A stretch of DNA of 64,000 nucleotides, taken from positions 1,364,001 through 1,428,000 of the forward strand of contig OZ241874.1 in NCBI GenBank assembly GCA_965203305.1, read 5' to 3'. The notes below the pieces were generated by a model. It was not told the origin of the DNA. It worked only from the letters and a program-made list of their open reading frames with translations, and ran no database searches. The position numbers were made by a program, and so were the translations under genes. Origin of the DNA: Bin80 sp965203305. Lineage in GTDB: Bacteria; Bacteroidota; Rhodothermia; Rhodothermales; Bin80. This document shows positions 39,652-48,236 of the stretch, one piece after another; the stretch's first letter is position 1; each line of letters opens with the position of its first letter.

Positions 39652-40905
39652 ATGCTGGAAACTGTTTTCATTGTTAGTGGAGTGCTGGTCGTGGCAATCT
39701 TTGTCGTGTTTGGCATTGTACGGGCAAATCTGAAGATTTGCCAGCCCAACGAGGTTCTCATCTTCAGCGGGCGCAGGCGCCGAATGGCGGATGGAACGAA
39801 AGTCGGGTACCGGTTCATCAAGGGAGGACGCGGATTCCGGATACCTATTATAGAAAAGGTGGATCGGATCCGTCTGAATACAATCCCTTTGGATCTGACA
39901 GTTCAGAATGCCTATTCAAAAGGTGGCATTCCACTGACCGTCCGTGCAATTGCCAATGTGAAGGTTGCCTCCAATGAGTCGGAGCTTGCCAACGCAGTTG
40001 AGCGGCTCCTGGGGAAAGATCATCATGAAATTCAAATGATTGCGAAGGAGACCCTTGAGGGAAATTTGCGGGGAGTTCTGGCGACACTCACGCCAGAAGA
40101 AGTTAATGAGGATCGGCTGAAATTTGCCAAGGAGCTCTTGGCCGAAGCCGACATTGACCTGAGCAACCTGGGACTCCAGCTGGATACGATGAAAATCCAG
40201 AGTGTAGAAGATGATGCAGGGTATCTGGATGCAATCGGCCGGCAACAGTCCGCACACATTATCACAGCCGCACGTATTGCCGAAGCAGAAAAGCGCGAGC
40301 AGGCACGGCTGGCCGAAGCAAATGCAGACAAGAACATTGAGCAGGCGGAAAATGATCTGCGCATACTGAAAGCGCAGTTGGCCGCCAAGAGTGCGGCTGA
40401 GGAAGCCCGGGTTGATGTTGCTGCCGAGGTGGCAGCTGCCCAGGCGCGTCAGCAGCTTGCCATGGAGGAGATCGAACTTTCGGAAAAGAAGCAGCGCGCA
40501 GATGTGATCGTCGCTGCGGAGGCGGAACGTCAGGCAAAAGAGGAAATTGCCAAAGGAAACGCCGCCCGCATTTTTGAGGACGGACAGGCAGAGGTAGAGG
40601 TTCTTCGACAGAAACTCGAACTATGGAAAGAGGCGGGGCCCAATGCCGAACGACTGTTTTTGATCCAGATGCTGCCGGACATACTGAAGCAGGTAGTTCA
40701 GACTGTAGACAATCTGTCCATTGACAAGCTCACAGTCGTCGACAGTGGAAACGGAAAAGGCGTTCCTTCGGTGTTCAATCAAATTGCCGGATCAACACCG
40801 GCACTCCTGGAGAGCCTGAAAGCATCTACCGGGATTGATATTGCTCGTATGCTCAGCGGAGCAGGCAATCCAGAAGAAAACTCAGCGGAGAATCCATCAT
40901 CCTGA
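39652..40905 (+). CDS. floA: Flotillin-like SPFH/band 7 protein
   Basis: 417 residues from ATG 39652 (MLETVFIVSGVLVVAIFVVF), chosen because it begins the membrane anchor. The SPFH domain (VLIFSGRRRRMADGTKVGYR ... IPLTVRAIANVKVAS) is followed by an Ala/Glu-rich coiled coil (about 220-340) and a C-terminal domain with LFLIQMLPDILKQVVQTVDN. Bacterial flotillins scaffold membrane microdomains; the short NfeD upstream is the usual partner. The C-terminal end is polar and may be flexible. A GC-rich bidirectional hairpin follows. Confidence 0.9.
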   Translation: MLETVFIVSGVLVVAIFVVFGIVRANLKICQPNEVLIFSGRRRRMADGTKVGYRFIKGGRGFRIPIIEKVDRIRLNTIPLDLTVQNAYSKGGIPLTVRAIANVKVASNESELANAVERLLGKDHHEIQMIAKETLEGNLRGVLATLTPEEVNEDRLKFAKELLAEADIDLSNLGLQLDTMKIQSVEDDAGYLDAIGRQQSAHIITAARIAEAEKREQARLAEANADKNIEQAENDLRILKAQLAAKSAAEEARVDVAAEVAAAQARQQLAMEEIELSEKKQRADVIVAAEAERQAKEEIAKGNAARIFEDGQAEVEVLRQKLELWKEAGPNAERLFLIQMLPDILKQVVQTVDNLSIDKLTVVDSGNGKGVPSVFNQIAGSTPALLESLKASTGIDIARMLSGAGNPEENSAENPSS

Positions 40906-40922
40906 TACCGGAGGCTGAACCG

Positions 40923-40955
40923 CCGGGCCGAGGAACACAAGTTTCCGAGGCCCGG
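40923..40955. terminator. Bidirectional terminator between convergent genes
   Basis: Stem CCGGGCC (40923-40929)/GGCCCGG (40949-40955), extended inward by imperfect GAGGAA/TTTCC pairing, in the 62 bases between the convergent stops of the flotillin and M16 genes. It probably ends both messages. Confidence 0.65.
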
Positions 40956-40967
40956 ACAGGCAGCTGT

Positions 40968-43712
40968 TCAGTTATCCATAATATTTCCTTCCGTGTCAAG
41001 CAGAGTTACAGGTCCGTAACCCAGCTCCCGGATGCTCGGTTCAATGATATTCAGATCCCCCACAATTAGCCAGATCAAGTCATTTGGTCTGAGAATCTCC
41101 TCCGCGGCTGATGCGATTGTATTCACATTCAGCTCACGCACCTTTCCGGGATACGTATCATAGTAATCTTCAGGTAAATCATACTGGACAAGATCCTGGA
41201 TGCTGCCGGCAACGGATCCATTTGTTTCCCATAGTCCCGGCAGAGCCAGTGTCTGGCTTTCCTGTGCCTTCAGAACTTCATCTTCGGTTGCAGGATTTTC
41301 CCCGAGGATTCCTTCCAGCTCTCCCCTGATTTCCATCATGGCCTCCTTGGTCTTGTCTGTCTGCACGGGTGCGTACACAAGGAACGGGCGTTGTCCTCGT
41401 GCAGTCAGGAGTAATGAACTGGCACCATATGACCACCCCTTGTCTTCACGCAGATTCATGTTAATGCGTGAAGTAAAGGCCCCTCCCAGAACCGTGTTCA
41501 TTGTCTCAATCCCGATATTGTTGGGTGTGTTCCGTGGTGGCGCGAGATGTCCAGCCAGAATAATGGACTGCTGGGCTTCAGGGCGATTCATCAGGTAAAC
41601 GCGTGATCCAGACGCATGCGGGACGGAGGCAATGTTTTTTGAGGGTACATCTGCCGGGCCCCAATCTCCCAGTCGGGACTCTATCAGAGGCACAAGGGTG
41701 TCCAGATCAATATCTCCTACAACGATCAGAGTCCCGTTATTCGGCTTGAACCAGGTATCGTGATACGTCTGCAAATTTTCACGTGTCATGTTTGTGACGG
41801 ATTCTACCGTACCGCTACCGGTCAGCGGATTGCTGTATGCATGATCTGTTCCATAATAGAGTGCCGGCATGACTCGCAAGGCCATCTGGACAGGATTCAC
41901 TTTCTCTCTCTGAATCCCAGCCAGTCGCTCCGCTTTTAGTCGTTCAAATTCTGAATCTGCAAAGGACGGATTCAGGATGACATCAGCAAAAAGATCCAGA
42001 CTGGGCTCCAGGTTGGCAGTCAGGGATGTCAGGTTCACATACGAACCATCCAGGCCAGTACCGGTGCTCAAATTGGAGCCAAGATTCGCGATCCTGTCGT
42101 TGATTTCCAGGGCAGTGAGGCTGGTCGTTCCCTCATCCAGCATGGACATTACCATGCTTGCTGTTCCTGGAGCGATTCCCTGATCTGAAGCATATCCCGC
42201 ATCCAGCATCAGCGTGATGCGTACGGACGGGATGGTACTGCGCTTGGCGAGAATAATCTCCAGTCCGTTTGACAGTGTCCTGTGATGTAACTCAGGGAAC
42301 ATGACTTCGGGCTCGGGACCGGTTGTTGGCAGGGCAGACCGATCACTTGCTTCATCTGTTGCTGCAAGTTCGGGAAAGGGATGCACTTCCAGCACATACA
42401 CTCCATCAGAGAGCCACTCTTTTGCTGCCTGACGGACATCCTCGGGAGATGCAGCATCTTTGTCACCAAAGGACAGAAGGTATGCATCGGGGTCTCCTCC
42501 ATAGATTTCGGAGGATGCCAAGATATCAGATTTCCCCCCAAAGCCGCCTATACGCTCCATCCCGTAAATGAAACCTGCTTTCTCCTGGGTAATGATTCTG
42601 CTCAGTTCTTCTGGTGTCGGTCCATCAGCAAGAAACGAGGCCAGTTCCTCGTCCAGTGCTGCCTCAATATCCGCAAGTGCCAGTCCCGGGCGGGCTGTAG
42701 CCTGAATAATGAACTGACTGCCGATACTGCCGGAATAGAGGTAGGCACTGGCATCCGTTGCAATCTGGTCTGTATAAACCAGCCGCTTGTAGAATCTGGA
42801 GTTCTTGCCACTGGACAGGACACTTGAAGCAAGGTCCAGAAGATGAAAATCTCTGGAATAGCGTTCAGGCACATTCCAGACCTTGTACACTCGTGATTGC
42901 GGAACGCGATCTTGCATGATTTCGCGCTGTTCGCCTGTACGTTTTGCAATCCAGGTATCAAAGTGGGTCACGGGCGGACCGGGCGGGATATCCCCGAAGT
43001 ACTTTTCAGTCAGCGTGCGAGCTTCATTTACGGTAATATCTCCTGCAATGGAAACGACGGCATTGTTCGGGCCATAGTATGTCTTGAACCACTCTTGCAC
43101 ATCTTCAACTTCTGCAGCATTCAGGTCTTCCATAGAGCCGATCACGGTGTGTGCATAAGGATGTCCTTTGGGATATGTGGCCCTGGTAATGTGATTAAAC
43201 ACCTGCCCGTAGGGAGAATTCTCTCCTTGCCGCTTTTCATTCTGTACGACCCCGCGCTGTTCGTCCAGTTTTGCCTGATCAATCGCTCCAAGGAGGTGTC
43301 CCATCCGATCTGACTCCATCCATAACACCAGATCTACGGCGTTCTTGGGCACAGTCTGAAAGTAATTGGTGCGGTCTCTGTTGGTTGTACCGTTCAGATC
43401 GGTTGCTCCCAGCCGTTCCAGAACCTGAAAGTAGTCGTCATTAAAGTTTTCGGACCCGTTAAACATCAGATGTTCAAACAGGTGAGCAAATCCGCTTCGC
43501 CCTTCAGGTTCATTTTTGGATCCTACATGATACCAGAGGTTTACGGCAACCAGAGGTGCTTTTGTATCCTCATGAACAATGACGGTCAGTCCGTTGTCCA
43601 GATGAAATTTCTCGTATGTGATTGTGGGTATTTCCATCGGTTTATTTTCCTGGGCTGAAATCCCGGGAGCATAGATGAACAGGGTTAAGAGGGTAAGGAG
43701 ATAGTATTTCAT
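40968..43712 (-). CDS. M16-family zinc metallopeptidase (pitrilysin type)
   Basis: 914 residues from ATG 43712, chosen because it starts a signal peptide (MKYYLLTLLTLFIYAPGISA, then Q). The inverted zinc motif HLFEH lies at residues 77-81 (SGFAHLFEHLMFNG), with the distal Glu in the GVVQNEKRQGENSPYG helix. Two M16 halves are present; the second (LSNGLEIILAKRSTIPSVRI) lacks the HxxEH motif, as is normal for two-domain members. It should be periplasmic and degrade peptides. Such genes are common in Bacteroidota. No neighbour ties it to a process. Confidence 0.93.
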   Translation of the reverse strand: MKYYLLTLLTLFIYAPGISAQENKPMEIPTITYEKFHLDNGLTVIVHEDTKAPLVAVNLWYHVGSKNEPEGRSGFAHLFEHLMFNGSENFNDDYFQVLERLGATDLNGTTNRDRTNYFQTVPKNAVDLVLWMESDRMGHLLGAIDQAKLDEQRGVVQNEKRQGENSPYGQVFNHITRATYPKGHPYAHTVIGSMEDLNAAEVEDVQEWFKTYYGPNNAVVSIAGDITVNEARTLTEKYFGDIPPGPPVTHFDTWIAKRTGEQREIMQDRVPQSRVYKVWNVPERYSRDFHLLDLASSVLSSGKNSRFYKRLVYTDQIATDASAYLYSGSIGSQFIIQATARPGLALADIEAALDEELASFLADGPTPEELSRIITQEKAGFIYGMERIGGFGGKSDILASSEIYGGDPDAYLLSFGDKDAASPEDVRQAAKEWLSDGVYVLEVHPFPELAATDEASDRSALPTTGPEPEVMFPELHHRTLSNGLEIILAKRSTIPSVRITLMLDAGYASDQGIAPGTASMVMSMLDEGTTSLTALEINDRIANLGSNLSTGTGLDGSYVNLTSLTANLEPSLDLFADVILNPSFADSEFERLKAERLAGIQREKVNPVQMALRVMPALYYGTDHAYSNPLTGSGTVESVTNMTRENLQTYHDTWFKPNNGTLIVVGDIDLDTLVPLIESRLGDWGPADVPSKNIASVPHASGSRVYLMNRPEAQQSIILAGHLAPPRNTPNNIGIETMNTVLGGAFTSRINMNLREDKGWSYGASSLLLTARGQRPFLVYAPVQTDKTKEAMMEIRGELEGILGENPATEDEVLKAQESQTLALPGLWETNGSVAGSIQDLVQYDLPEDYYDTYPGKVRELNVNTIASAAEEILRPNDLIWLIVGDLNIIEPSIRELGYGPVTLLDTEGNIMDN

Positions 43713-43856
43713 GGCAAATCTAAGGTTAAATGAACATATACCATACAACACACCTGCTACGAAGCAGAAAAGACCAGGTTGCAAGTCTGCCTTTGTGGTG
43801 CCAACAGGGGGCCAGCAAATTACCTGATTTGGTACAACCTGTCTGGATACGACGAG

Positions 43857-43870
43857 AAATTTATAGGGGC
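43857..43870. repeat. 14-bp direct repeat, copy at the 3' end of the restriction gene
   Basis: AAATTTATAGGGGC, directly beside the restriction gene's stop codon. The identical sequence stands at 46847-46860 on the other side of the gene. Confidence 0.6.
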
Positions 43871-46674
43871 TTATCCGGTAAAATCGTACGGGCGCAGCAC
43901 ATCCTTCTCGTTATGGACTGTAGGCTCCAGCGCAATCAAGCGTCTCCATTCAGAAACCTCACACACATCCAGCCCAGGGACTGCCCGCTGGGCTGCCTCG
44001 TCCAGGGATCTCCTGACCGGGTCCCTGGCAATCTCTGGCAAGGGGGACAGTTCTTTTGTTGCATGTCTGTCGTAGATCTCTGCCAGGAACGCCATGTTGC
44101 ACTCGTCTGGATTCGGGACCGGCAGTGTCCGCAGTCCGTCCATCGAGTATTGTGGGTAGGTCAAATTCTTCTGTCGCAGGTTCAGGTACGCGAGCACCCC
44201 GAACGTAGAGTTCAGCCAGACACACCATGCCTTGCAGAGTACCTGTTTGTCCCATTTTCCTTTATGCGGGGTCACGGGTACGAAGGCTGATCCGAGAATT
44301 TGTTCTTCGGAGAACACCGCAATCGTTCTGCTGAGGTTCGTCCTCATGCGATTCGGCAACAGCAAATGGCCGCGCTTTTCCCAGAGACGGCTTGCATAAC
44401 GCTGGCAGTCTTTCCTGGCAACGACAAAAACATCTGGACGGGTACGCATTGCCTTTTGCCGGTCCGATTTGTTGTTCCACAGAACCCTGATGTCAGGGTT
44501 CTGTCTCTTCTCCGCCTTTTGGAAACACTCTCTGACTCCCCTCCCGCCTGGCCCCACGCTGGCATGACAGTCTATCTCGCTCAATGACGGGATTTCCTTC
44601 ATTTCGTCGAACGAAGCAGAAAGGCTCTGGTCATAGAAGCAGGCCGCATTCCACATACGGCTGGATACCTGGCTGTGATCTCGCCATGCGATGGTCCCAT
44701 AACGGGATAAAAGACTCTCATCTCTCTCAAGAGATTTCAGGATTGCCCGGGCAAGCAAGTGGGACTCACTTGCCCGGGCAGGATTCTCGGAAAGAGAGAT
44801 AAAAGCAGTCGGTTTCTCTCGGTTTCCCCTGGTCGCCCTCCGTGCGACAATCAGGCACTCATGGATGTTTGTGTTCTCCGAGAAGTAGATGCGTTTATTG
44901 TCGTGACTTGTAACAACCAGTTCCAGGTGGAACCTGTCAGGGTCCGTCAGCAGGTCGCGCTGCCCCTTTGCACTTGCCCCCGTACACACCGTGAACGGCT
45001 GCACCATTGCCAGCGTTCCCCGCTCATGCAGCAGTATATCTGCTATAGGGTAGAAAAAGGTCGCTACTGCGGAGGAGTCAATTGCCTTCCTGTGCGCACT
45101 GTCCACAGTCTGCCGTGCCAGACTCTTTTCATGGTACTGGATTCGCTTGCGAACATCTTTGGAGAGATGCTTGTTGCGAATATCGTTCCTCGTATAGGGG
45201 GGATTCATAATCACAAGGTCGCAGCTCCCCTTAAGGTCTGGCGACTCCTCTGTGTACCCTGAGGCTGTCGCACGGTACTGACTTGTGTTCGGCATCAACC
45301 CGGGCAGAAACTGCGCACTGTCCGTCAGGATATCAAGTGATCCTGCCCGCACCTCCCCGCTTTTGTCTACCCCGTGCCGCATATTATACAGGTTCATTTT
45401 ATTGTAGTCAATCTTCGGGGCGGTAAGCGTTAGCATGGACGCGGCCAGGTGTATGGCATGCCTGTTAATATCAAGTCCATGCAATACATCCTCTATCAAA
45501 CCCAGATGGAGGACGGAGAGGGTATCTGGAGGGCCATTATGCGCACGAAATCGCTCCTCTATTGTCTTGGCGGCTGCCATGAGCAGTGTCCCTGTACCGC
45601 AAGCAGGGTCGCATATTTTAAGTTCAATCAGTCTGTCTGCATTCCCCCAGCCATCCTCTGTTACCGACCAGTCTGGGGGCATAGCCAGTTCGGACAACAA
45701 GACGGAAGCCGCGGTGCTGGTGTAGAATGACCCATCGTATTTGGCAGTCTGCAGTAACTGATGATACAGGGGGCCTGCGTGGTCCAGCTGCAACCCCTGG
45801 ATACGAGGCGCACAATCCAGTACGGCTTTGATCAGTGTCCCCAGCAGGCTCTCGGTAGACTGTCCGGCGGGAAGTTTATACAGCACACTCAGGGACGGGT
45901 CAACGACAGGGGCATAGTCAACATCTCTGATGCGCTCCCAGTTATCCAGCATGGCAGTCTGTCTGCTTGGCGCTGCGCGAACCTCTGCCAAAGTCTGCAA
46001 GCCTCCAATCTTTACGCCACTGCTCTGCATGCGATTCTGCAACAGAGACATGTTTGCCAGGATCAGGCAGGCAATGCGGGCTGGACGTGGGTCCCCCCCC
46101 CGTTGGCGGGATTCCAGGGCAACTCCAGCACAGAGGCGATCTCTTCGCCCGTTGTGATGTCAATTTCTTCACTGGCACACATGATGGCACGTCTTAGCGT
46201 GTCTGTGATTACACAGGTTTCGTTCGTCCCGATGTCATCCGCAATCCTGATCAGGTCAACCGACGATCCTCTTCGCCAGCGTCCTATGGTTCCCGACTGG
46301 TTTACCTGTACCATCATCAGATCACTGGTCTCTGCGAGTCTCCTCATAGGGGACTTCTGATCCTCTTTTGTGAGTTGGGGTGGATAGCAGCAGGCAACCG
46401 CATTCCAGCAGTCGCTTTGCTTGAGCCAGCGCTGGGCATCCTTTACTGCTTCCCGCTGTTTTTCCAGCGTCTGCCCGACCTTGCACTCTAAAGCAGTATA
46501 GTACCGATCCCCATATTCCCTGCGTATCTGTATGTCACAACGCTTCGCCCCGGTGCCTGTCCGTGTCTGCTCAGGCGTCGCGTGAAATCCATGAGACGAG
46601 AGAACTTCTGCTAAAGCAGAATTGAGAGCAGTTTCCAGGATTGCCATAATGTGCACATATATTTCCCGGGGCAT
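43871..46674 (-). CDS. PD-(D/E)XK nuclease-methyltransferase (type IIG/ISP-like), phase-off by G9 tract
   Basis: As sequenced it is split into a 203-residue frame (46674-46063) and a 726-codon frame (46051-43871). Adding one G at the G9 tract joins them into one 934-residue protein through ANGGGDPRPARIACLILANM. The N-terminus has a PD-(D/E)XK nuclease core (D47, E63-x-K65 in ALECKVGQTL). The second part has SAM motif I DPACGTG (about 356-362) and motif IV NPPY (about 491-494) of N6-adenine methyltransferases, then a C-terminal part likely to recognise the target. One polypeptide for cutting and methylation is type IIG-like. The ATG at 46051 lies inside this domain and is not a natural start. 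ATG 46647 is an alternative N-terminus. Direct repeats flank the gene and a 19-bp palindrome lies upstream. Confidence 0.85.
46093..46101 (-). repeat. Poly-G tract (G9 on minus strand) at the nuclease/methyltransferase junction
   Basis: Nine C on the plus strand. One more base (G10) or two fewer (G7) fuses the nuclease and methyltransferase frames; G9 ends the first frame 10 codons after the tract. Confidence 0.9.
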
Positions 46675-46777
46675 ACAGGGATTGTGTCCCCATCAATTTC
46701 CTTCCCCAAGTCCTTCCAGAAAATCCGTCTGCCAGGAACAGCCTTCCGCTTGTTTCTGGCATGAGTGCTGTGTATTT

Positions 46778-46796
46778 TGTATTACATTGTAATACA
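46778..46796. promoter_or_regulatory. 19-bp palindrome upstream of the restriction gene
   Basis: TGTATTACATTGTAATACA: 8-base arms around ATT, about 100 bases before the restriction gene. Symmetry fits an operator for a dimeric repressor or control protein; which one is unknown. Confidence 0.5.
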
Positions 46797-46846
46797 CTCG
46801 GAGACCCTGCCGGTTCCCTCCGTGCGGATTTTGCCGGATAATTCCC

Positions 46847-46860
46847 AAATTTATAGGGGC
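46847..46860. repeat. 14-bp direct repeat, copy upstream of the restriction gene
   Basis: AAATTTATAGGGGC, identical to 43857-43870. Together the copies bracket the restriction gene and its palindrome. Confidence 0.6.
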
Positions 46861-47112
46861 GCAATTTGTTCGGGTATATTGTTCTGGGATTCTGGAGCTA
46901 TGTCCTGTTTGGCAACGAGACTTCTCGGGAATTTCCATCGGTTGTCCGTCTGAAATGCCTGATCCTGGGTGCATATTTGCTTCGCCTCAGGATGCGGGCT
47001 TAATATCAAGCGGACCGGGAACATATTAAGGCAGCTTTTCGTACAGCCTATTGTGTAGCATAAAGCTACTGATTACTCCTCACGGGCCCTCACGTATATA
47101 AGCCCCATTTTA

Positions 47113-47778
47113 ATGCATTCAGATACAGAGCAGAGACCAGTCGGCACCGTCAGTAGTAATGGAAATCACCATGAACCGTACTCAACGGAAGAGAGAGTAG
47201 CGTTGTTCATGTTAGACTCAGCATTCAAGGATGGGAAGAAAGCGTTAACCCCTCTCCAGATCAATAAAATGGTATACATTAGCCACGGTTGGATATTGGG
47301 AGCTTATGGGAGACCACTGATAGATAATCGCATCAACCAGATTCAGGCATGGAAATATGGTCCGGTTGTGGTAGGACTCTATCATATGCTAAAATCCTTT
47401 GGCAGTACATCTATCAGTGTATTTGACTTCCTAGGAAAGATTGCACGATCTGGTGGCGTGTACGATGTAAGTCTATTACCGGAGCAGGGAAATGGTAAAA
47501 TGCATCTGCCTGCGTTGGAGGATCTTGGAAAAGATCATCCAGAAGTGGCAGAGGGGCTGGAATGGCTATACGGGTACTATGTACGATATAGTGGAGAGCA
47601 ACTGATTACACTGACGCATCAGAGAGGCTCTCCCTGGTACGAGGTATACTATGATCGTAACCGTACAGGAATTTTAGAGAGGTGGGGGCTTACCAGCAAT
47701 GGGAATATTCACATTCCAGACGCGCTCATCAGGTCGCATTATGGTAGCCGGGTAAACAAGAAGGACTCGGAAGCATAA
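47113..47778 (+). CDS. Panacea-domain (DUF4065/SocA-like) protein, probable antitoxin
   Basis: 221 residues. The Panacea core is clear: LTPLQINKMVYISHGWILGAYGRPL, then INQIQAWKYGPVVVGLYHML. Panacea domains serve as antitoxins for many unrelated toxins, and some relatives (SocA) act as proteolytic adaptors. The stop TAA and the ATG of the next gene share a base (TAATG), so the two are translationally coupled. A 5-bp inverted repeat and TATATAAG lie just upstream and could allow autoregulation. The about 20-residue polar N-terminal extension before the domain is unusual. The antitoxin role is inferred from domain and gene pairing. Confidence 0.82.
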   Translation: MHSDTEQRPVGTVSSNGNHHEPYSTEERVALFMLDSAFKDGKKALTPLQINKMVYISHGWILGAYGRPLIDNRINQIQAWKYGPVVVGLYHMLKSFGSTSISVFDFLGKIARSGGVYDVSLLPEQGNGKMHLPALEDLGKDHPEVAEGLEWLYGYYVRYSGEQLITLTHQRGSPWYEVYYDRNRTGILERWGLTSNGNIHIPDALIRSHYGSRVNKKDSEA

Positions 47779-48116
47779 TGTCCGATTCATTGGATACTGA
47801 AAAATCGGACTGGTCTGAAAAGATCGGTATTGGTGAAGAGAACATAGATCCAGCACCCGAAAAAGTCCAGCTCCCAGACCATAATACGCCTTGGAGCGTA
47901 GTTGGTCAAGAGTATCAGAAATTTCCCTCCGGTGTCAAGAGGTTTATCAGGTGGGCCGTATTGGTCATTGCAATCTTGGCTGCATTGAATTATGGGTCTG
48001 TACAACTCAAAAGCACAATCTGCCACTGGTTTCCATCATTCGATTATTTTTGCGGTGCTTCAGCAGATTTAGTAAATGAAGTAGCAGGTCTAGTGGAAAT
48101 TTCCGAAGGACAGTAA
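47778..48116 (+). CDS. Small single-pass membrane protein, candidate toxin of the Panacea pair
   Basis: 112 residues. An acidic N-terminal half (MSDSLDTEKSDWSEKIGIGE) leads to one membrane helix (RFIRWAVLVIAILAALNYGS) and a short tail with two Cys (STICHWFPSFDYFCGASADL). I recognise no family. Overlap with the Panacea gene by one base implies fixed co-production. Membrane-active toxins are one known class of Panacea partners, so the placement makes this a plausible toxin; nothing in the sequence proves it. It could also be an inner-membrane partner of unrelated function. Confidence 0.65.
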   Translation: MSDSLDTEKSDWSEKIGIGEENIDPAPEKVQLPDHNTPWSVVGQEYQKFPSGVKRFIRWAVLVIAILAALNYGSVQLKSTICHWFPSFDYFCGASADLVNEVAGLVEISEGQ

Positions 48117-48236
48117 ATTTGGCGGAGAGCTTGTTTATCTTGTACAGCCTTGCCGTGCAGCTATCGAATTTCAGTGACTAGTGGGCCAATATGGGGCTGA
48201 CCAATTCCTCATCAAAAAAACGGATGAATTTCTTTA

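Larger units (their letters stand above)
46675..47112. other. Divergent intergenic region between restriction gene and Panacea operon
   Basis: Holds a 19-bp palindrome, the second 14-bp direct repeat, and near the right end a small inverted repeat GTAGC-ATAAA-GCTAC (47055-47069) followed by TATATAAG. These are likely control sites for the two divergent units. No gene seen. Confidence 0.5.

Noticed and set aside
43871..46051. Stand-alone methyltransferase gene starting at ATG 46051
   Set aside because: This Met lies inside a helix that continues naturally upstream across the poly-G tract; the domain is N-terminally incomplete without it.
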